Assembly: GCF_900106595.1 (NCBI RefSeq)
Contig: NZ_FNNC01000001.1
Location: forward strand, 434,001 to 498,000
DNA: 64,000 nucleotides
Origin: Marinococcus luteus
GTDB lineage: Bacteria > Bacillota > Bacilli > Bacillales > Marinococcaceae
Direction of reading: 5' to 3'
The position numbers and the translations under genes are program-made. Positions 25,304 through 34,276 of the stretch are shown here, piece after piece. Below the pieces are notes generated by a model. That model had not been told where the DNA came from. It was given only the letters and a program-made list of their open reading frames with translations, and did not search any database. Position 1 is the first letter of the stretch, and every line of letters starts with the position of its first letter.

Positions 25304-27740
25304 AGAGGAAACGTTTGAACGAAAAACAGCGGAGAAAGGGTGCTCCTGCTGCAGTTCGGATAGTGAGAAAGAAGACTGCTGCACGCCGGAGGAGGATCAT
25401 GCAGACGAATCGGCTAATGATACTCCAGCCAACGCGTATACCTTCCAGGTGGAGGGGATGGACTGCCCGTCGTGCGCGTCCACGCTGCAAAAGGGGGTCT
25501 ACCGTTTACCGGGCGTCCAGGAGGCGAAGGTGCAGTACGCGACCGGCAGTATGCAGGTGTCCACCGACGGGACGCTGGCTCCGGCAATGATCAAGCAAAC
25601 GGTGCAGCGGCTCGGGTATAATACAGAGCTGCCGGCAGCGGATACCGGGGAAGCCTATAACATTTACGGGATGGACTGCGGCTCCTGCGCCGCGACTGTC
25701 AGCAAACACTTTGCGCAGCTCGACGGCGTGCGGGACGTCCAGGTGCAGTTCGCGACGGGGAAGATGACGCTCGACCACGAGCTGTCGCAGGAAAGGGTGA
25801 AAGGGGAGGTCCGCCGGCTCGGGTTTGAAGCGGCTCCGGTCACGGAGCGTCGTTCTTCCTCCAGCCAGCCGGAAACTTCCCCGCTCCGCGGAATGACGAA
25901 CACGATCATTTCCGGTGTGCTTCTGCTGGCCGGTATTGCCAGTTCGCTGACACCGGCTCCGGCGATCATTTCCATCATTCTGTATCTTTCCGTCATTGTC
26001 GTCGGAGGCTATAAGCCGGCGAAAAGTGCCTATTTTGCCATTAAAAGCCGGTCGCTTGATATGAACGTGCTCATGATGGGAGCTGCAATCGGGGCTCCGC
26101 TCATCGGGGAGTATTTTGAAGGGGCGCTGGTCGTCTGGCTGTTTGCACTCGGCAACGCGCTGCAGCAGTATTCGGTTGCTAAAACGCGCAAATCGATCAG
26201 CCATCTGATGGACCTGGCTCCGGCGGAAGCCTGGGTGAAGGCAGGAGACACATGGGTCCGGCGTCCGGTGGAGGACGTCGGCCTCGGACAGACGATGCTC
26301 ATTAAGCCGGGAGAAAAAATTCCTCTGGACGGTACGATTCGCGAAGGAAATTCGATGGTCGACCAGTCGCCGATCACCGGGGAATCGCTCCCGATCGATA
26401 AAGCATCCGGAGATAAAGTATATGCCGGCACGCTGAATGACTTCGGCAGCCTGGAGGTTGAAGTGACCGCGCGTCCGGAGGACACCACGCTTGCGCGGAT
26501 CATTCATTTAGTGGAAGAGGCGCAGGGACAGCAGGCACCGACCCAGAGCTTCGTGGACCGGTTTGCGGCTGTGTACACCCCGATTGTTTTTGCCGCTGCG
26601 ATCGCGGTGATTGTCGTACCGCCGGTAATTGGTATTGGCGGCTGGGCGGACTGGGTGTACCGGGGACTGGCGCTTTTAGTCGTGGCCTGCCCGTGTGCGC
26701 TCGTCATTTCGACCCCTGTCGCAATCGTGTCGGCTATCGGCAATGCGGCCAAGCAGGGTGTACTGATTAAAGGCGGAGCCTTTCTCGAGGCGGCCGGCAC
26801 CCTGAACGCCCTGGCCTTTGATAAAACCGGAACACTCACGGAAGGCAAGCCCGTCGTGGAAAAAGTATACGCGGCAGACGGCGATGCGGACCGGCTGCTT
26901 TCGATTGCGTCGACCCTGGAGGCGTACTCCAACCACCCAATCGCCCGCGCGATTACGGCGCATGCCGGGGAACAGAACGTATCGTCTTTTGAAGGGGTGA
27001 ACTTCTATGCGGAGCCCGGCAAAGGCGTATCAGGCACAATCGAGGGCAAAGCGTACGCTGCCGGAAAGCCCGAATGGCTGGAGGAGCAAGGCGTCGAGCT
27101 GAAACACGTCGAAGAAGAAATCCAACAGCTGCAAAACGAAGGCATGACCGTCGTTTTGATCGGAGACGGAGAGAGCGTTTTGGGCTACGTAGGCGTCGCC
27201 GACAAAATCCGGCCGGTGTCTTCGGAAGCGGTACAATCGCTTCACAAAAACGGCATCCGTGAATTGACCGTCCTCACCGGAGACAATGAAGGCACGGCCG
27301 CAAAAATTGCGGGTCAGGCGAACATTGACCGGTACATGGCCGGGCTGCTTCCGGAGGACAAGGCAAAAGCAGTACGCACTCTACAGCAGGAAGGCCGCCG
27401 GGTCGGCATGGTCGGCGACGGCATTAACGACGCGCCGGCGCTTGCCACCGCCGATATTGGCATCGCCATGGGAGGAGCCGGGGCAGACACGTCGATGGAA
27501 GCCGCCGACATCGTTCTGATGGCGGACAATCTCGAAAAGCTGCCGTATACGATCCGGCTCAGCCGCAAGGCGCTGCGCATCATTAAGCAGAACATCTGGT
27601 TTGCCGTACTGATAAAAGTGGCCGCACTGGCGCTGATCGTGCCGGACATGTTAACGCTATGGATGGCGGTATTGAGTGACACCGGAGCGGCACTCCTTGT
27701 AGTCGCAAACAGCCTGAGGCTGTTCCGGCTGCGTGGATAG
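25293..27740 (+). CDS. cadA: Cd/Zn/Pb-exporting P1B-type ATPase
   Basis: 815 aa heavy-metal efflux ATPase. TTG start at 25293 follows AGGAGA by about 9 bases and overlaps the end of cadC. Order: Cys-rich leader (KGCSCCSSDSEKEDCC), two HMA domains (VEGMDCPSCAS and IYGMDCGSCAA), actuator motif SPITGESLPI, channel motif VVACPCALVIST, phosphorylation site AFDKTGTLTEG, and hinge GDGINDAPALATADIGIAMG. The CPC motif places it in the P1B group; pairing with CadC argues for Cd/Zn/Pb rather than Cu. Confidence 0.95.
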   Translation: MASKEETFERKTAEKGCSCCSSDSEKEDCCTPEEDHADESANDTPANAYTFQVEGMDCPSCASTLQKGVYRLPGVQEAKVQYATGSMQVSTDGTLAPAMIKQTVQRLGYNTELPAADTGEAYNIYGMDCGSCAATVSKHFAQLDGVRDVQVQFATGKMTLDHELSQERVKGEVRRLGFEAAPVTERRSSSSQPETSPLRGMTNTIISGVLLLAGIASSLTPAPAIISIILYLSVIVVGGYKPAKSAYFAIKSRSLDMNVLMMGAAIGAPLIGEYFEGALVVWLFALGNALQQYSVAKTRKSISHLMDLAPAEAWVKAGDTWVRRPVEDVGLGQTMLIKPGEKIPLDGTIREGNSMVDQSPITGESLPIDKASGDKVYAGTLNDFGSLEVEVTARPEDTTLARIIHLVEEAQGQQAPTQSFVDRFAAVYTPIVFAAAIAVIVVPPVIGIGGWADWVYRGLALLVVACPCALVISTPVAIVSAIGNAAKQGVLIKGGAFLEAAGTLNALAFDKTGTLTEGKPVVEKVYAADGDADRLLSIASTLEAYSNHPIARAITAHAGEQNVSSFEGVNFYAEPGKGVSGTIEGKAYAAGKPEWLEEQGVELKHVEEEIQQLQNEGMTVVLIGDGESVLGYVGVADKIRPVSSEAVQSLHKNGIRELTVLTGDNEGTAAKIAGQANIDRYMAGLLPEDKAKAVRTLQQEGRRVGMVGDGINDAPALATADIGIAMGGAGADTSMEAADIVLMADNLEKLPYTIRLSRKALRIIKQNIWFAVLIKVAALALIVPDMLTLWMAVLSDTGAALLVVANSLRLFRLRG

Positions 27741-27759
27741 CTGGCAGCAATATAATTTT

Positions 27760-27789
27760 AAAAGCCAGGCGGGCGCCCGCCTGGCTTTT
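27760..27789. terminator. bidirectional terminator between cadA and adcA
   Basis: A perfect 30-bp palindrome (arms AAAAGCCAGGCGGGC / GCCCGCCTGGCTTTT) shared by the convergent cadA and zinc-binding-protein genes. Confidence 0.9.
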
Positions 27790-27794
27790 ACTGT

Positions 27795-28799
27795 TTACTG
27801 ATGTAACGCCTGCTCGAGGCTTTCAATGTTATCCTCCATTAAAGAGACGTAGGTGGCGTCATTTTCAATATCTTCTTCCATCACGGTGGAGAGGTTATGC
27901 AGGTAGGCAACATCCGCGCCAATTTCCTCCCGCACAGTTTCGGCTGTTTTCGATGGGATGTTTTGCTCGAGGAGCACCGTGTGAATATCATTTTCCTCCG
28001 CCGTGGCCACAATATCATTGATTTCCTGCACGGAAGGCTCATCCTGGGCGTTAATGCCGCTGACTGGGATTTGTTCAAAGCCGTACCGCTCCTCCCAGTA
28101 GCCGTAAGCTGCATGAGAGACTATGAATTGGTTTTGATCGCTGTCTTCGGCAACATCTGCGAATCCCTGGTCAATTTCTTCAAGGTCGGACACGAGTGCC
28201 TGGTAATTTTCCTCGAATGTTTCTTCCTGATCCGGCATTTGTTCCACTAATTCGTTTTTAATACTTTCAGCAGCCTCCTGGGCACGGACCGGATCGAGCC
28301 ATACGTGAGGGTCCACGCCGCCGTGGCTGTGGCCTTTTTCGTCATGGCCGTGATCGTGGCCTTCTTCCTCGTGGCTGGGATCGTGCTCCTCCGATGTTTC
28401 CAGAAGGTCCATATTATTTGTCAGCTCCAGTACTTCCACATGTTCGCCGTCTACCGTACTTTTCGCTTCATCAGCGAAGCCTTCCATACCACTGCCGGTC
28501 ATAATAAACATGTCACCCTCAGCGATATTGGTCAGGGTCTGGGGCGTCGGGTCAAAGGAGTGGGCGTTGGAGCCGGGCGGAACGACGTTTTCCACATTCA
28601 CGTAATCGCCGCCGATTTGTTTCGTGAAATCCTCCCAGGCAAACAGTGTGGTGTAGACGTCCAGCTTTTCGTTTTGCTTCTGCTGATCTTCATTACTGTC
28701 ACCGGAGGCGTTTTGCTGAGTATTGTTACTTGTGCTGCAGGCCTGGAGCATGAGAGCGCCGGCCACGATCGAGGCGCCTAAAGCAGCTTGTTTTTTCAT
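27795..28799 (-). CDS. adcA: zinc ABC transporter substrate-binding lipoprotein
   Basis: Cluster A-I binding protein (AdcA/ZnuA), 334 aa. Lipobox LQAC; zinc-ligand His in NAHSFDPTPQTL; His-rich loop EEEGHDHGHDEKGHSHGG then DPHVWLDPVRAQE; further ligand His in FIVSHAAYGYWEERYG; Glu/Asp in LLEQNIPSKTAETVREE. AAAGGA precedes the chosen ATG. The permease and ATPase genes are not in this window. Second gene after zinT, under the Zur box at 29684. Confidence 0.93.
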   Translation of the reverse strand: MKKQAALGASIVAGALMLQACSTSNNTQQNASGDSNEDQQKQNEKLDVYTTLFAWEDFTKQIGGDYVNVENVVPPGSNAHSFDPTPQTLTNIAEGDMFIMTGSGMEGFADEAKSTVDGEHVEVLELTNNMDLLETSEEHDPSHEEEGHDHGHDEKGHSHGGVDPHVWLDPVRAQEAAESIKNELVEQMPDQEETFEENYQALVSDLEEIDQGFADVAEDSDQNQFIVSHAAYGYWEERYGFEQIPVSGINAQDEPSVQEINDIVATAEENDIHTVLLEQNIPSKTAETVREEIGADVAYLHNLSTVMEEDIENDATYVSLMEDNIESLEQALHQ

Positions 28800-28842
28800 C
28801 GTATTCGTTCCTTTCGTAAGAAGCATGCTGTTGGAGGCGGGA

Positions 28843-29664
28843 TTAATGCGCAATCATTTCATGAGTAATTTCTTCGCCGTCCATGTCTGACGGATAGTAG
28901 GTTGGCCAGTTTTCCACTTCCTCGAGCAGTTCGCCGTTGTCATCGCCCCAGTAGAGGTGATAGTGGCCGGCATCGGTCGGATTGATATCGTGGTCGCTGA
29001 ATTGAATGTACTGCGGCATGCCTCCGTCTCCTTCATCAAGTTCAAAGATGTAGCGGACCCCGCGGTTGCCTGCTTCATATTCTAAAATTTCATGGCCGCC
29101 CGAAACGTATTCGCCGTTCATTTCTTCCCCGTCCTTAACAAAGGTAACGGTGCCATCCTCTTCAATGGAAATTTCACTTACGTCAGTCTGGTAGCCTTCC
29201 TCGTAGTATTCCTTATATTCGTCTTCCGACATTTCTTCGTCTTCCTCCGCCTTATGGGCGAACACTTCATCGAGCGTGCCGTCTTCCAAATAAGGATAAA
29301 CAGACTGCCAGTCACCGGTCCAATCGGAAAGAGGGCGATCTTCTACTTCATCATTATAGAAAAAGCCGTTATAAATGCGCTCGGATTCGGCGTCCTGGCC
29401 ATGGCTGTGATCGTGGCTGTCACTTTCTTCATCATGGCTGTGGTTGTGCTCATGCTCCTCGCTGCCATCACTGCCTGCGTCCTCATCGTCGCTCTGTTCC
29501 TGTTCATTGCTTTGGGATTCTTCGTCCGAATGCTCCTGATTCTGCTCCTCGGATTCCGAACCATTTTCGCTTCCCGAGCCTTCGTCAGAGGCGTTGCCGC
29601 ATCCTGTAATAATCATTGCGCTGACCGTGAGGGCACTTAGCCCTTTTATTGGAAATCTTTTCAT
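28843..29664 (-). CDS. zinT: ZinT/YodA-family zinc-binding lipoprotein
   Basis: 273 aa. Lipobox ITGCG, acidic Ser/Glu/Gln linker, His-rich stretch (EEHEHNHSHDEESDSHDHSH), then the ZinT lipocalin-like domain: RPLSDWTGDWQSVYPYLEDG, FVKDGEEMNGEY, HYHLYWGDD and WPTYYPSDMDGEEITHEM with the expected metal-site His. AAGGAG precedes the ATG. It probably hands zinc to AdcA, encoded 43 bases downstream. A Zur box lies 20 bases before the start codon. Confidence 0.93.
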   Translation of the reverse strand: MKRFPIKGLSALTVSAMIITGCGNASDEGSGSENGSESEEQNQEHSDEESQSNEQEQSDDEDAGSDGSEEHEHNHSHDEESDSHDHSHGQDAESERIYNGFFYNDEVEDRPLSDWTGDWQSVYPYLEDGTLDEVFAHKAEEDEEMSEDEYKEYYEEGYQTDVSEISIEEDGTVTFVKDGEEMNGEYVSGGHEILEYEAGNRGVRYIFELDEGDGGMPQYIQFSDHDINPTDAGHYHLYWGDDNGELLEEVENWPTYYPSDMDGEEITHEMIAH

Positions 29665-29683
29665 GAATACCACTCCTTGCAGT

Positions 29684-29704
29684 TAATCGTAGTCATTACG
29701 ATTT
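29684..29704. promoter_or_regulatory. Zur box of zinT-adcA
   Basis: TAATCGTAGTCATTACGATT(T) matches the Bacillus Zur consensus AAATCGTAATNATTACGATT(T) with two mismatches, directly in front of zinT. Confidence 0.85.
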
Positions 29705-29724
29705 ATTGGTTAAAAATATACAAA

Positions 29725-30897
29725 CTATATGAACACATGCCGGGCTTCCTGCTGAATGCAGGCAGCTGCCGTACGGGCTCCGGAAATGTTCCGGGCGGTG
29801 GGCCCAATCGCAAAGTCGGCAAGCGGTCCGCTCACGTACAGTCCTTCAGCCCATGCGAGCGAATGCGAAGCAAGCGCCGGGTAACCGCAGGGGGTGAGCG
29901 GCAGCCGGCACGAATCGATAAGCCGGGCGAGAAGGGGACTGCGGGACGGATGGTACTGGTCGCCGGTAGCGCAAAGAATGGCACGGGCTTCCCATGTCGT
30001 TTTTTCTCCGTGAATAAGCCAGTTCGCCGTGCCGGGGGCGACGCTTTGAACTGCTTCCTGTTTCACCTCAAGGTGTCCAAGGTTTTGCTCCCGCCGGACC
30101 TGCCGGTAAAGGTTTTTCGTAATCGATCCCGTCCGGCGGGCCCGGCTGATGACGTTTCTTCGTTCGGAAAATGTTGAAACCCGCCTGCACAGTTGTTTGT
30201 ATTTGCCGCCCATCCATTCGGGGGCAGAATCATATTCCCATACGCGGAGCGGGTGGCGGATAGCGAGCGTAACCTGGGACGGATAACGGCGCCCAAGCTC
30301 CAGAGCAGTCTGCACGCCGCTCATCCCGCCGCCGATAACGGTGGCGGGATGAGCAACGGATGAGAACTCCTGCTTTTGATGAAGGTGAAAAGCACGTTGA
30401 TCACCGTTAGAAGGAAGCCAAGACGGTAGCTGGCAGTGCTCTTTCGTTCCCGTCGCAAGCACCACTTGTCTCGTGAAGAAGATTCCCTGATCGGTTTCGA
30501 TTCGCCACCCATCCGCACAGCGGTCTATGTGGAAAGCGGAGGCCTGTTCGAAACAGGGCATAAGGTTCATCTCATCCAGTACTTTCGCACAATGACGGCG
30601 AAAGAGGGGGACCGAGGGCTTTCTGCTTGTACCGGAAAAATGATTCAAATCATAATCATTACGTTTTGCGAAGCGAAATAAATCCCTGGCATCGGGATGC
30701 AGGTGATGAACGCCAGGCGAGCGCAGGTATTTCATGCCTACCCGTTCGGTCAGCCTGTCCCAGGCCGAAAGCGGCTTGGCCTCGGAATCAATCAGCAATA
30801 GTTTTTTGTCGCGTGTCAAAGAGGGATCGGCATATGCCAGATGGGCGGCCGTCGTACATCCGTGGATGCCGGCACCGATAATGAGCCATTCAAGCAT
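29725..30897 (-). CDS. FAD/NAD(P)-binding oxidoreductase in Zur cluster
   Basis: About 390 aa. N-terminal FAD loop LEWLIIGAGIHGCTTAAHL, second dinucleotide loop PATVIGGGMSGVQTALELG, and VLATGTKEH / ILCATGDQ motifs, an architecture seen in lysine/ornithine N-monooxygenase-like flavoproteins. Starts near the stop of the CobW-type gene and overlaps it slightly, so the two are translationally coupled; the exact start is uncertain (other Met at 30918 and 30960). Zur control and zinc role are inferred from the operon; the substrate is unknown. Confidence 0.75.
   Translation of the reverse strand: MLEWLIIGAGIHGCTTAAHLAYADPSLTRDKKLLLIDSEAKPLSAWDRLTERVGMKYLRSPGVHHLHPDARDLFRFAKRNDYDLNHFSGTSRKPSVPLFRRHCAKVLDEMNLMPCFEQASAFHIDRCADGWRIETDQGIFFTRQVVLATGTKEHCQLPSWLPSNGDQRAFHLHQKQEFSSVAHPATVIGGGMSGVQTALELGRRYPSQVTLAIRHPLRVWEYDSAPEWMGGKYKQLCRRVSTFSERRNVISRARRTGSITKNLYRQVRREQNLGHLEVKQEAVQSVAPGTANWLIHGEKTTWEARAILCATGDQYHPSRSPLLARLIDSCRLPLTPCGYPALASHSLAWAEGLYVSGPLADFAIGPTARNISGARTAAACIQQEARHVFI
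30647..30667. promoter_or_regulatory. intragenic Zur-like sequence
   Basis: AAATCATAATCATTACGTTT(T), 19 of 21 positions of the Zur consensus, but inside the flavoprotein coding sequence. May be a real internal site or coincidence. Confidence 0.3.
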
Positions 30898-32116
30898 GAG
30901 GGTGTTCGTCCCCGGCATGTACATGATCGGGTGGAGAAACGAGCCAGGGGAAAGGATCATGAAAGGTGCTTTCGTCCAACTGCTGTTCCTCTTCAGTCAA
31001 CAGGCACGCCGTCAGCTCCCGGGTTACCTTCTGCTGATCCAGATGCTGGCCGATAATCACCAGCTCGGTGGACTTGTCACCGACTGCCGGGTCCCAATTG
31101 GCTTTTAACTCCGGCTGTTCGCCGAGCATGCGCTGCTGCTCGCCGGAAGGGAGAGAGGATACCCAGTACGACACCGGCTCAAGCTGTATGGACGTGCCGG
31201 CCTGCGAAAGCAAAAGCGCTGTATCATTGCGGGTGACGCACCAGATAATGCCCTTTGCCCGGATCACCTGCTGAGGGAAGGCTTCCAGATACTCCATCAG
31301 CCGACCCGAATGAAAGGGAAGGCGGCTACGGAAAATGAAAGAAGAAATATGGTACTCCTCCGTTTCCGGCTCATGCACCTGGTCGAGCTCCTGCAGCCAG
31401 CCCGGGGCCTGGAGAGCTTCATCAAATGAAAATTTTCCTGTTCCGAGCACCGTGGAAGAATCCACGCGGCCATACGCCGTTTCAATGATGTCTGCTTTCG
31501 GCTGAAGCGCCCGCAGCATGCTTGTTAAATGCTGGATCTGCTCCCGGGTAAGCAGGTCTGTTTTGTTTAAAATCAGCACATCGCAAAACTCGATCTGCTC
31601 AATCAGCAGGTCGGCAATTTCGCGCTCATCATCGTCTCCCGCACTTTGCTTGCGCTCCTGCAGCGTTTCGCCCGACGTGTAATCGGCCCAAAAGCGGGCT
31701 GCATCGACCATCGTCACCATCGTGTCGAGCCGGCAGCTGCCGGTAAGGTCGATCCCCGACGCCTCGTCCTGATATGTAAACGTCTGGGCAACCGGAATAG
31801 GCTCACTGATGCCGGTGGATTCGATCAAAATGTAATCCGCGCCGCCGCGCTCAGCAATCCGCTGGACTTCCTGAAGCAGGTCATCCCGAAGTGTGCAGCA
31901 GATGCAGCCGTTCGACATTTCCACCAGATTTTCCTCTGTGCGGGAAAGAGAGCTGCCGCGTTCAATCAGATCGGCATCGATATTGATTTCGCTCATGTCG
32001 TTGACGATCACAGCCACCTTCCAGTCGGACTGTTCGTGAAGCAGGTGATTCAGCAGGGTCGTTTTGCCTGAGCCCAAATATCCGCTCAGTACAGTCACCG
32101 GGATGGTTGAAGACAT
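30890..32116 (-). CDS. CobW/COG0523-family GTPase (YciC/ZagA-like zinc metallochaperone)
   Basis: 408 aa. G1 loop LSGYLGSGKTTLLNHLL, metal-binding C-x-C-C in MSNGCICCTLRDDLL, G4 motif ILNKTDLLT, and a C-terminal CobW_C domain ending in a His-containing tail. AAGGAGGAG precedes the ATG. A perfect 21-bp Zur box lies 27 bases upstream, so the gene is expected to be induced in zinc starvation, like B. subtilis yciC/zagA, delivering zinc to client enzymes. Confidence 0.92.
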   Translation of the reverse strand: MSSTIPVTVLSGYLGSGKTTLLNHLLHEQSDWKVAVIVNDMSEINIDADLIERGSSLSRTEENLVEMSNGCICCTLRDDLLQEVQRIAERGGADYILIESTGISEPIPVAQTFTYQDEASGIDLTGSCRLDTMVTMVDAARFWADYTSGETLQERKQSAGDDDEREIADLLIEQIEFCDVLILNKTDLLTREQIQHLTSMLRALQPKADIIETAYGRVDSSTVLGTGKFSFDEALQAPGWLQELDQVHEPETEEYHISSFIFRSRLPFHSGRLMEYLEAFPQQVIRAKGIIWCVTRNDTALLLSQAGTSIQLEPVSYWVSSLPSGEQQRMLGEQPELKANWDPAVGDKSTELVIIGQHLDQQKVTRELTACLLTEEEQQLDESTFHDPFPWLVSPPDHVHAGDEHPHA

Positions 32117-32142
32117 GGTTGACTCCTCCTTGTGTAAAATGT

Positions 32143-32163
32143 AAATCGTAATTATTACGATTT
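32143..32163. promoter_or_regulatory. perfect Zur box
   Basis: AAATCGTAATTATTACGATT(T), an exact match and perfect palindrome apart from the central base, upstream of the CobW-type GTPase and coupled flavoprotein. Confidence 0.93.
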
Positions 32164-32252
32164 GTATGCTTCACTTACTCTATAAAATATTTTTTCTGCT
32201 GTCAACGGCTGTTTATGTATTTTTTTACAGAAGCTTATCAGCTCAAAAAGAA

Positions 32253-32277
32253 AAAATCCCTGTACAAAAGGGATTTT
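32253..32277 (-). terminator. terminator of universal stress protein gene
   Basis: AAAATCCCT / AGGGATTTT stem, T-rich on the minus strand. Confidence 0.8.
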
Positions 32278-32319
32278 CGGAAGCTGTTCACGAATCAATT
32301 TTTTATCATGCAAGGAGAT

Positions 32320-33225
32320 TTACAGGTCGGACTCATGATGGTTCCGCACCACCAAAACATCACAGGAAGCCCGGCGGACAATGCTTTCAGACACGCTGCC
32401 GAGGATGAACCGCTGCGTGCGTCCCATTCCCGAAGCCCCGGCGACAATCAGATCCGTCTGATATTTACCGGAAGCATCGCTCGGGATGACTGTTTTTGGC
32501 GTGCCGTATTCGACGGAGTAGTGCACGGATTGGAGCCCGTGGTTTTCTGCGCCGCCTAACGTCTGATATTCCTGAAGCAGTTCATTGGCCCGTTCTTTAT
32601 ACTCGCTGACGAGGTCTTCGGTGTAGGGCTCGAGCGATGAGAGGGACCGGGTATTCAGCACGTAGATGATCTGCGTCCGGCTCTGGTTTTTTTTGGCCAT
32701 GTTCAGCCCGGCATAAAAGGCGCTTTTAGACACATCCGAGCCGTCGACGGCGATTAACACCGAATGGTAGACGGCTGCGACATCGCTGTTTTTAACGACC
32801 CAGACGTCGCAGGAGGCGCGCCGGACGATACCGGCAGACACGCTGCCGAACCGCTTTTTATCAGAAGTGCCGGCACCGGAGCCGCCGGTAATTACCAGGT
32901 CCGGCTGAAACGACTTTGCAATGTCCCCGGCAATGATCGTTTTTGGAATGCCTTCCTTAATAAAGATGCGTACATTCTGAATCCCTGCGTTTTCGGCTGT
33001 TTCCTTCCCCTCAGTGATGATGGCGCTTCCCTGCTTATTCAGGGCATGAAGCATCAGATCCGGGTACTGCTTCCGCAGTTCTTTAATGCCGTGGTAATCC
33101 ACGATATGGCAGAGGGCGAGCGTACTGTCATAAGCCAGGGCAGTCTCAATGCCTTTGGCGAGGGCAGCTTTCGATTCATCCGAGCCGTCGAGCGCGACGA
33201 GTATCCGCCGGTAAGGGAGGGGCAT
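32320..33225 (-). CDS. tandem universal stress protein (UspA x2)
   Basis: 301 aa, two Usp domains (residues ~4-147 and ~155-297). Each opens with ILVALDGSDESK or VLIAVDGSDVSK and ends with the ATP-binding pattern: GGSGAGTSDKKRFGSVSAG and GASGMGRTQRFILGSVSES, each followed by IVRRASCDV. Both halves therefore look ATP-binding. A close paralogue lies at 62319. Cytosolic stress protein; a half TGTGA site is found upstream but no complete Fnr/CRP box. Confidence 0.93.
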   Translation of the reverse strand: MPLPYRRILVALDGSDESKAALAKGIETALAYDSTLALCHIVDYHGIKELRKQYPDLMLHALNKQGSAIITEGKETAENAGIQNVRIFIKEGIPKTIIAGDIAKSFQPDLVITGGSGAGTSDKKRFGSVSAGIVRRASCDVWVVKNSDVAAVYHSVLIAVDGSDVSKSAFYAGLNMAKKNQSRTQIIYVLNTRSLSSLEPYTEDLVSEYKERANELLQEYQTLGGAENHGLQSVHYSVEYGTPKTVIPSDASGKYQTDLIVAGASGMGRTQRFILGSVSESIVRRASCDVLVVRNHHESDL

Positions 33226-33278
33226 ATGGCTTCTTCCTTTCTTAAATCCAGCATTTGTGAATCGATGGAAAGGCCTGC

Positions 33279-33506
33279 TTATTTTTCGTCCCTGTCGTCA
33301 CACATTTTGCGAAAGGTGGTGTAAAGAATGTAAAGGTAGGACGTGAGGGCAGTGGCCTGCACCAGCCGAAGCTCTGAGCGGAGAGGACGTGCGTACTTAA
33401 CACCGGTCCATAAACCAATTGAAAATAAGCAGATCTTCAACACGCCAAAATCTACAACGGAATACATGCGGGCAGCCTTGTGTACACGTTCGATCAACTG
33501 TTTCAT
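33279..33506 (-). CDS. small membrane-associated protein, 75 aa
   Basis: Not recognised. Amphipathic N-terminus (MKQLIERVHKAARM), one hydrophobic segment (FGVLKICLFSIGLWTGV) and a second weaker one (ALTSYLYILYTTF), basic/acidic tail. GGAGGA precedes the ATG. Lies 54 bases from the universal stress protein gene on the same strand, so it may be cotranscribed. Confidence 0.7.
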   Translation of the reverse strand: MKQLIERVHKAARMYSVVDFGVLKICLFSIGLWTGVKYARPLRSELRLVQATALTSYLYILYTTFRKMCDDRDEK

Positions 33507-33554
33507 TACGATCCTCCATCTTAAATGTAGTAAGAAACAAAAGCGCTTGCCAGA

Positions 33555-33878
33555 TTACATGAGGGGGAAATGCTCTGAGGCTAAATAGTACGTAATCAAT
33601 TTTTCATCTGCCGTGTACGAAGGGCAGGAGGAAAGTGGGACGGATTCAATCGCCACCACGTGCATGACCAGCTTCCGGAAACGAATTTCCTCCCCCAATT
33701 CGAAGCTGACCTCTGTGTAGTGCTCGAGAAAAAGTTCCTCCTGCAATTCCATGGCGCTGCCGATAAACCACAGTTTATTCGGCTGCTCCGTGTTTGCTGC
33801 AAGGTGGACAAACCGGACGAGAGAGTGCCGTTCTGCCTGAAAAGGCTCACCCGGATATTTTTGTTCCGAGACATTCAT
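33555..33878 (-). CDS. hypothetical protein, 107 aa
   Basis: Not recognised. Soluble, mixed alpha/beta: LWFIGSAMELQEELFLEHYT, SFELGEEIRFRKLVMHVVAI. AAGGAGTAGG precedes the ATG. First of three same-strand genes leading to the tandem universal stress protein. Confidence 0.7.
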   Translation of the reverse strand: MNVSEQKYPGEPFQAERHSLVRFVHLAANTEQPNKLWFIGSAMELQEELFLEHYTEVSFELGEEIRFRKLVMHVVAIESVPLSSCPSYTADEKLITYYLASEHFPLM

Positions 33879-34276
33879 TTAACCTACTCCTTCCGGTAGT
33901 TAATTAGCGGCCTGAACCAGCCAGTTCAGAAAATATGTAGAAGATAAACAGTAATAAAAGCCGGGGCCTTAATACCTCTGTAATTACCAGTATACACTTA
34001 AAATAGGCAATTGCATCGTTAAAAAGTCATTAAACAATTACTCACGACTAAATGCATATAAATAATATTTATTTTACCAGAATTAAGCTTTAATATAGAA
34101 GGGCATTTCATCGAAAAAACACTCGTACGAAAGAAAATCACAAGCAGTTACGGTCCGGGCGGGGCTCAAATGATTTAATTTCCGTGTAAAAATAATAACA
34201 GATGATAGTTGAAGGAATAATTTACCAGTAGTATTCTTGCTTTAAAGCGAAAGAATAAATGGAAAGAGGTGAGATG
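33879..34276. other. 398-bp AT-rich intergenic region
   Basis: Divergent promoter region between the 107-aa gene (minus) and a membrane-protein gene (plus). Contains CTGAAC-N6-GTTCAG at 33914-33931, spacing too long for LexA. No gene seen. Confidence 0.5.

Noticed and set aside
25506-26507. Long minus-strand frame (333 codons) opposite cadA
   Set aside because: Arg/His/Pro-rich shadow of the GC-rich cadA gene; no start signals and no recognisable motif.
33914-33931. CTGAAC-N6-GTTCAG as a LexA site
   Set aside because: LexA of Bacillus needs a 4-base spacer; here it is 6.
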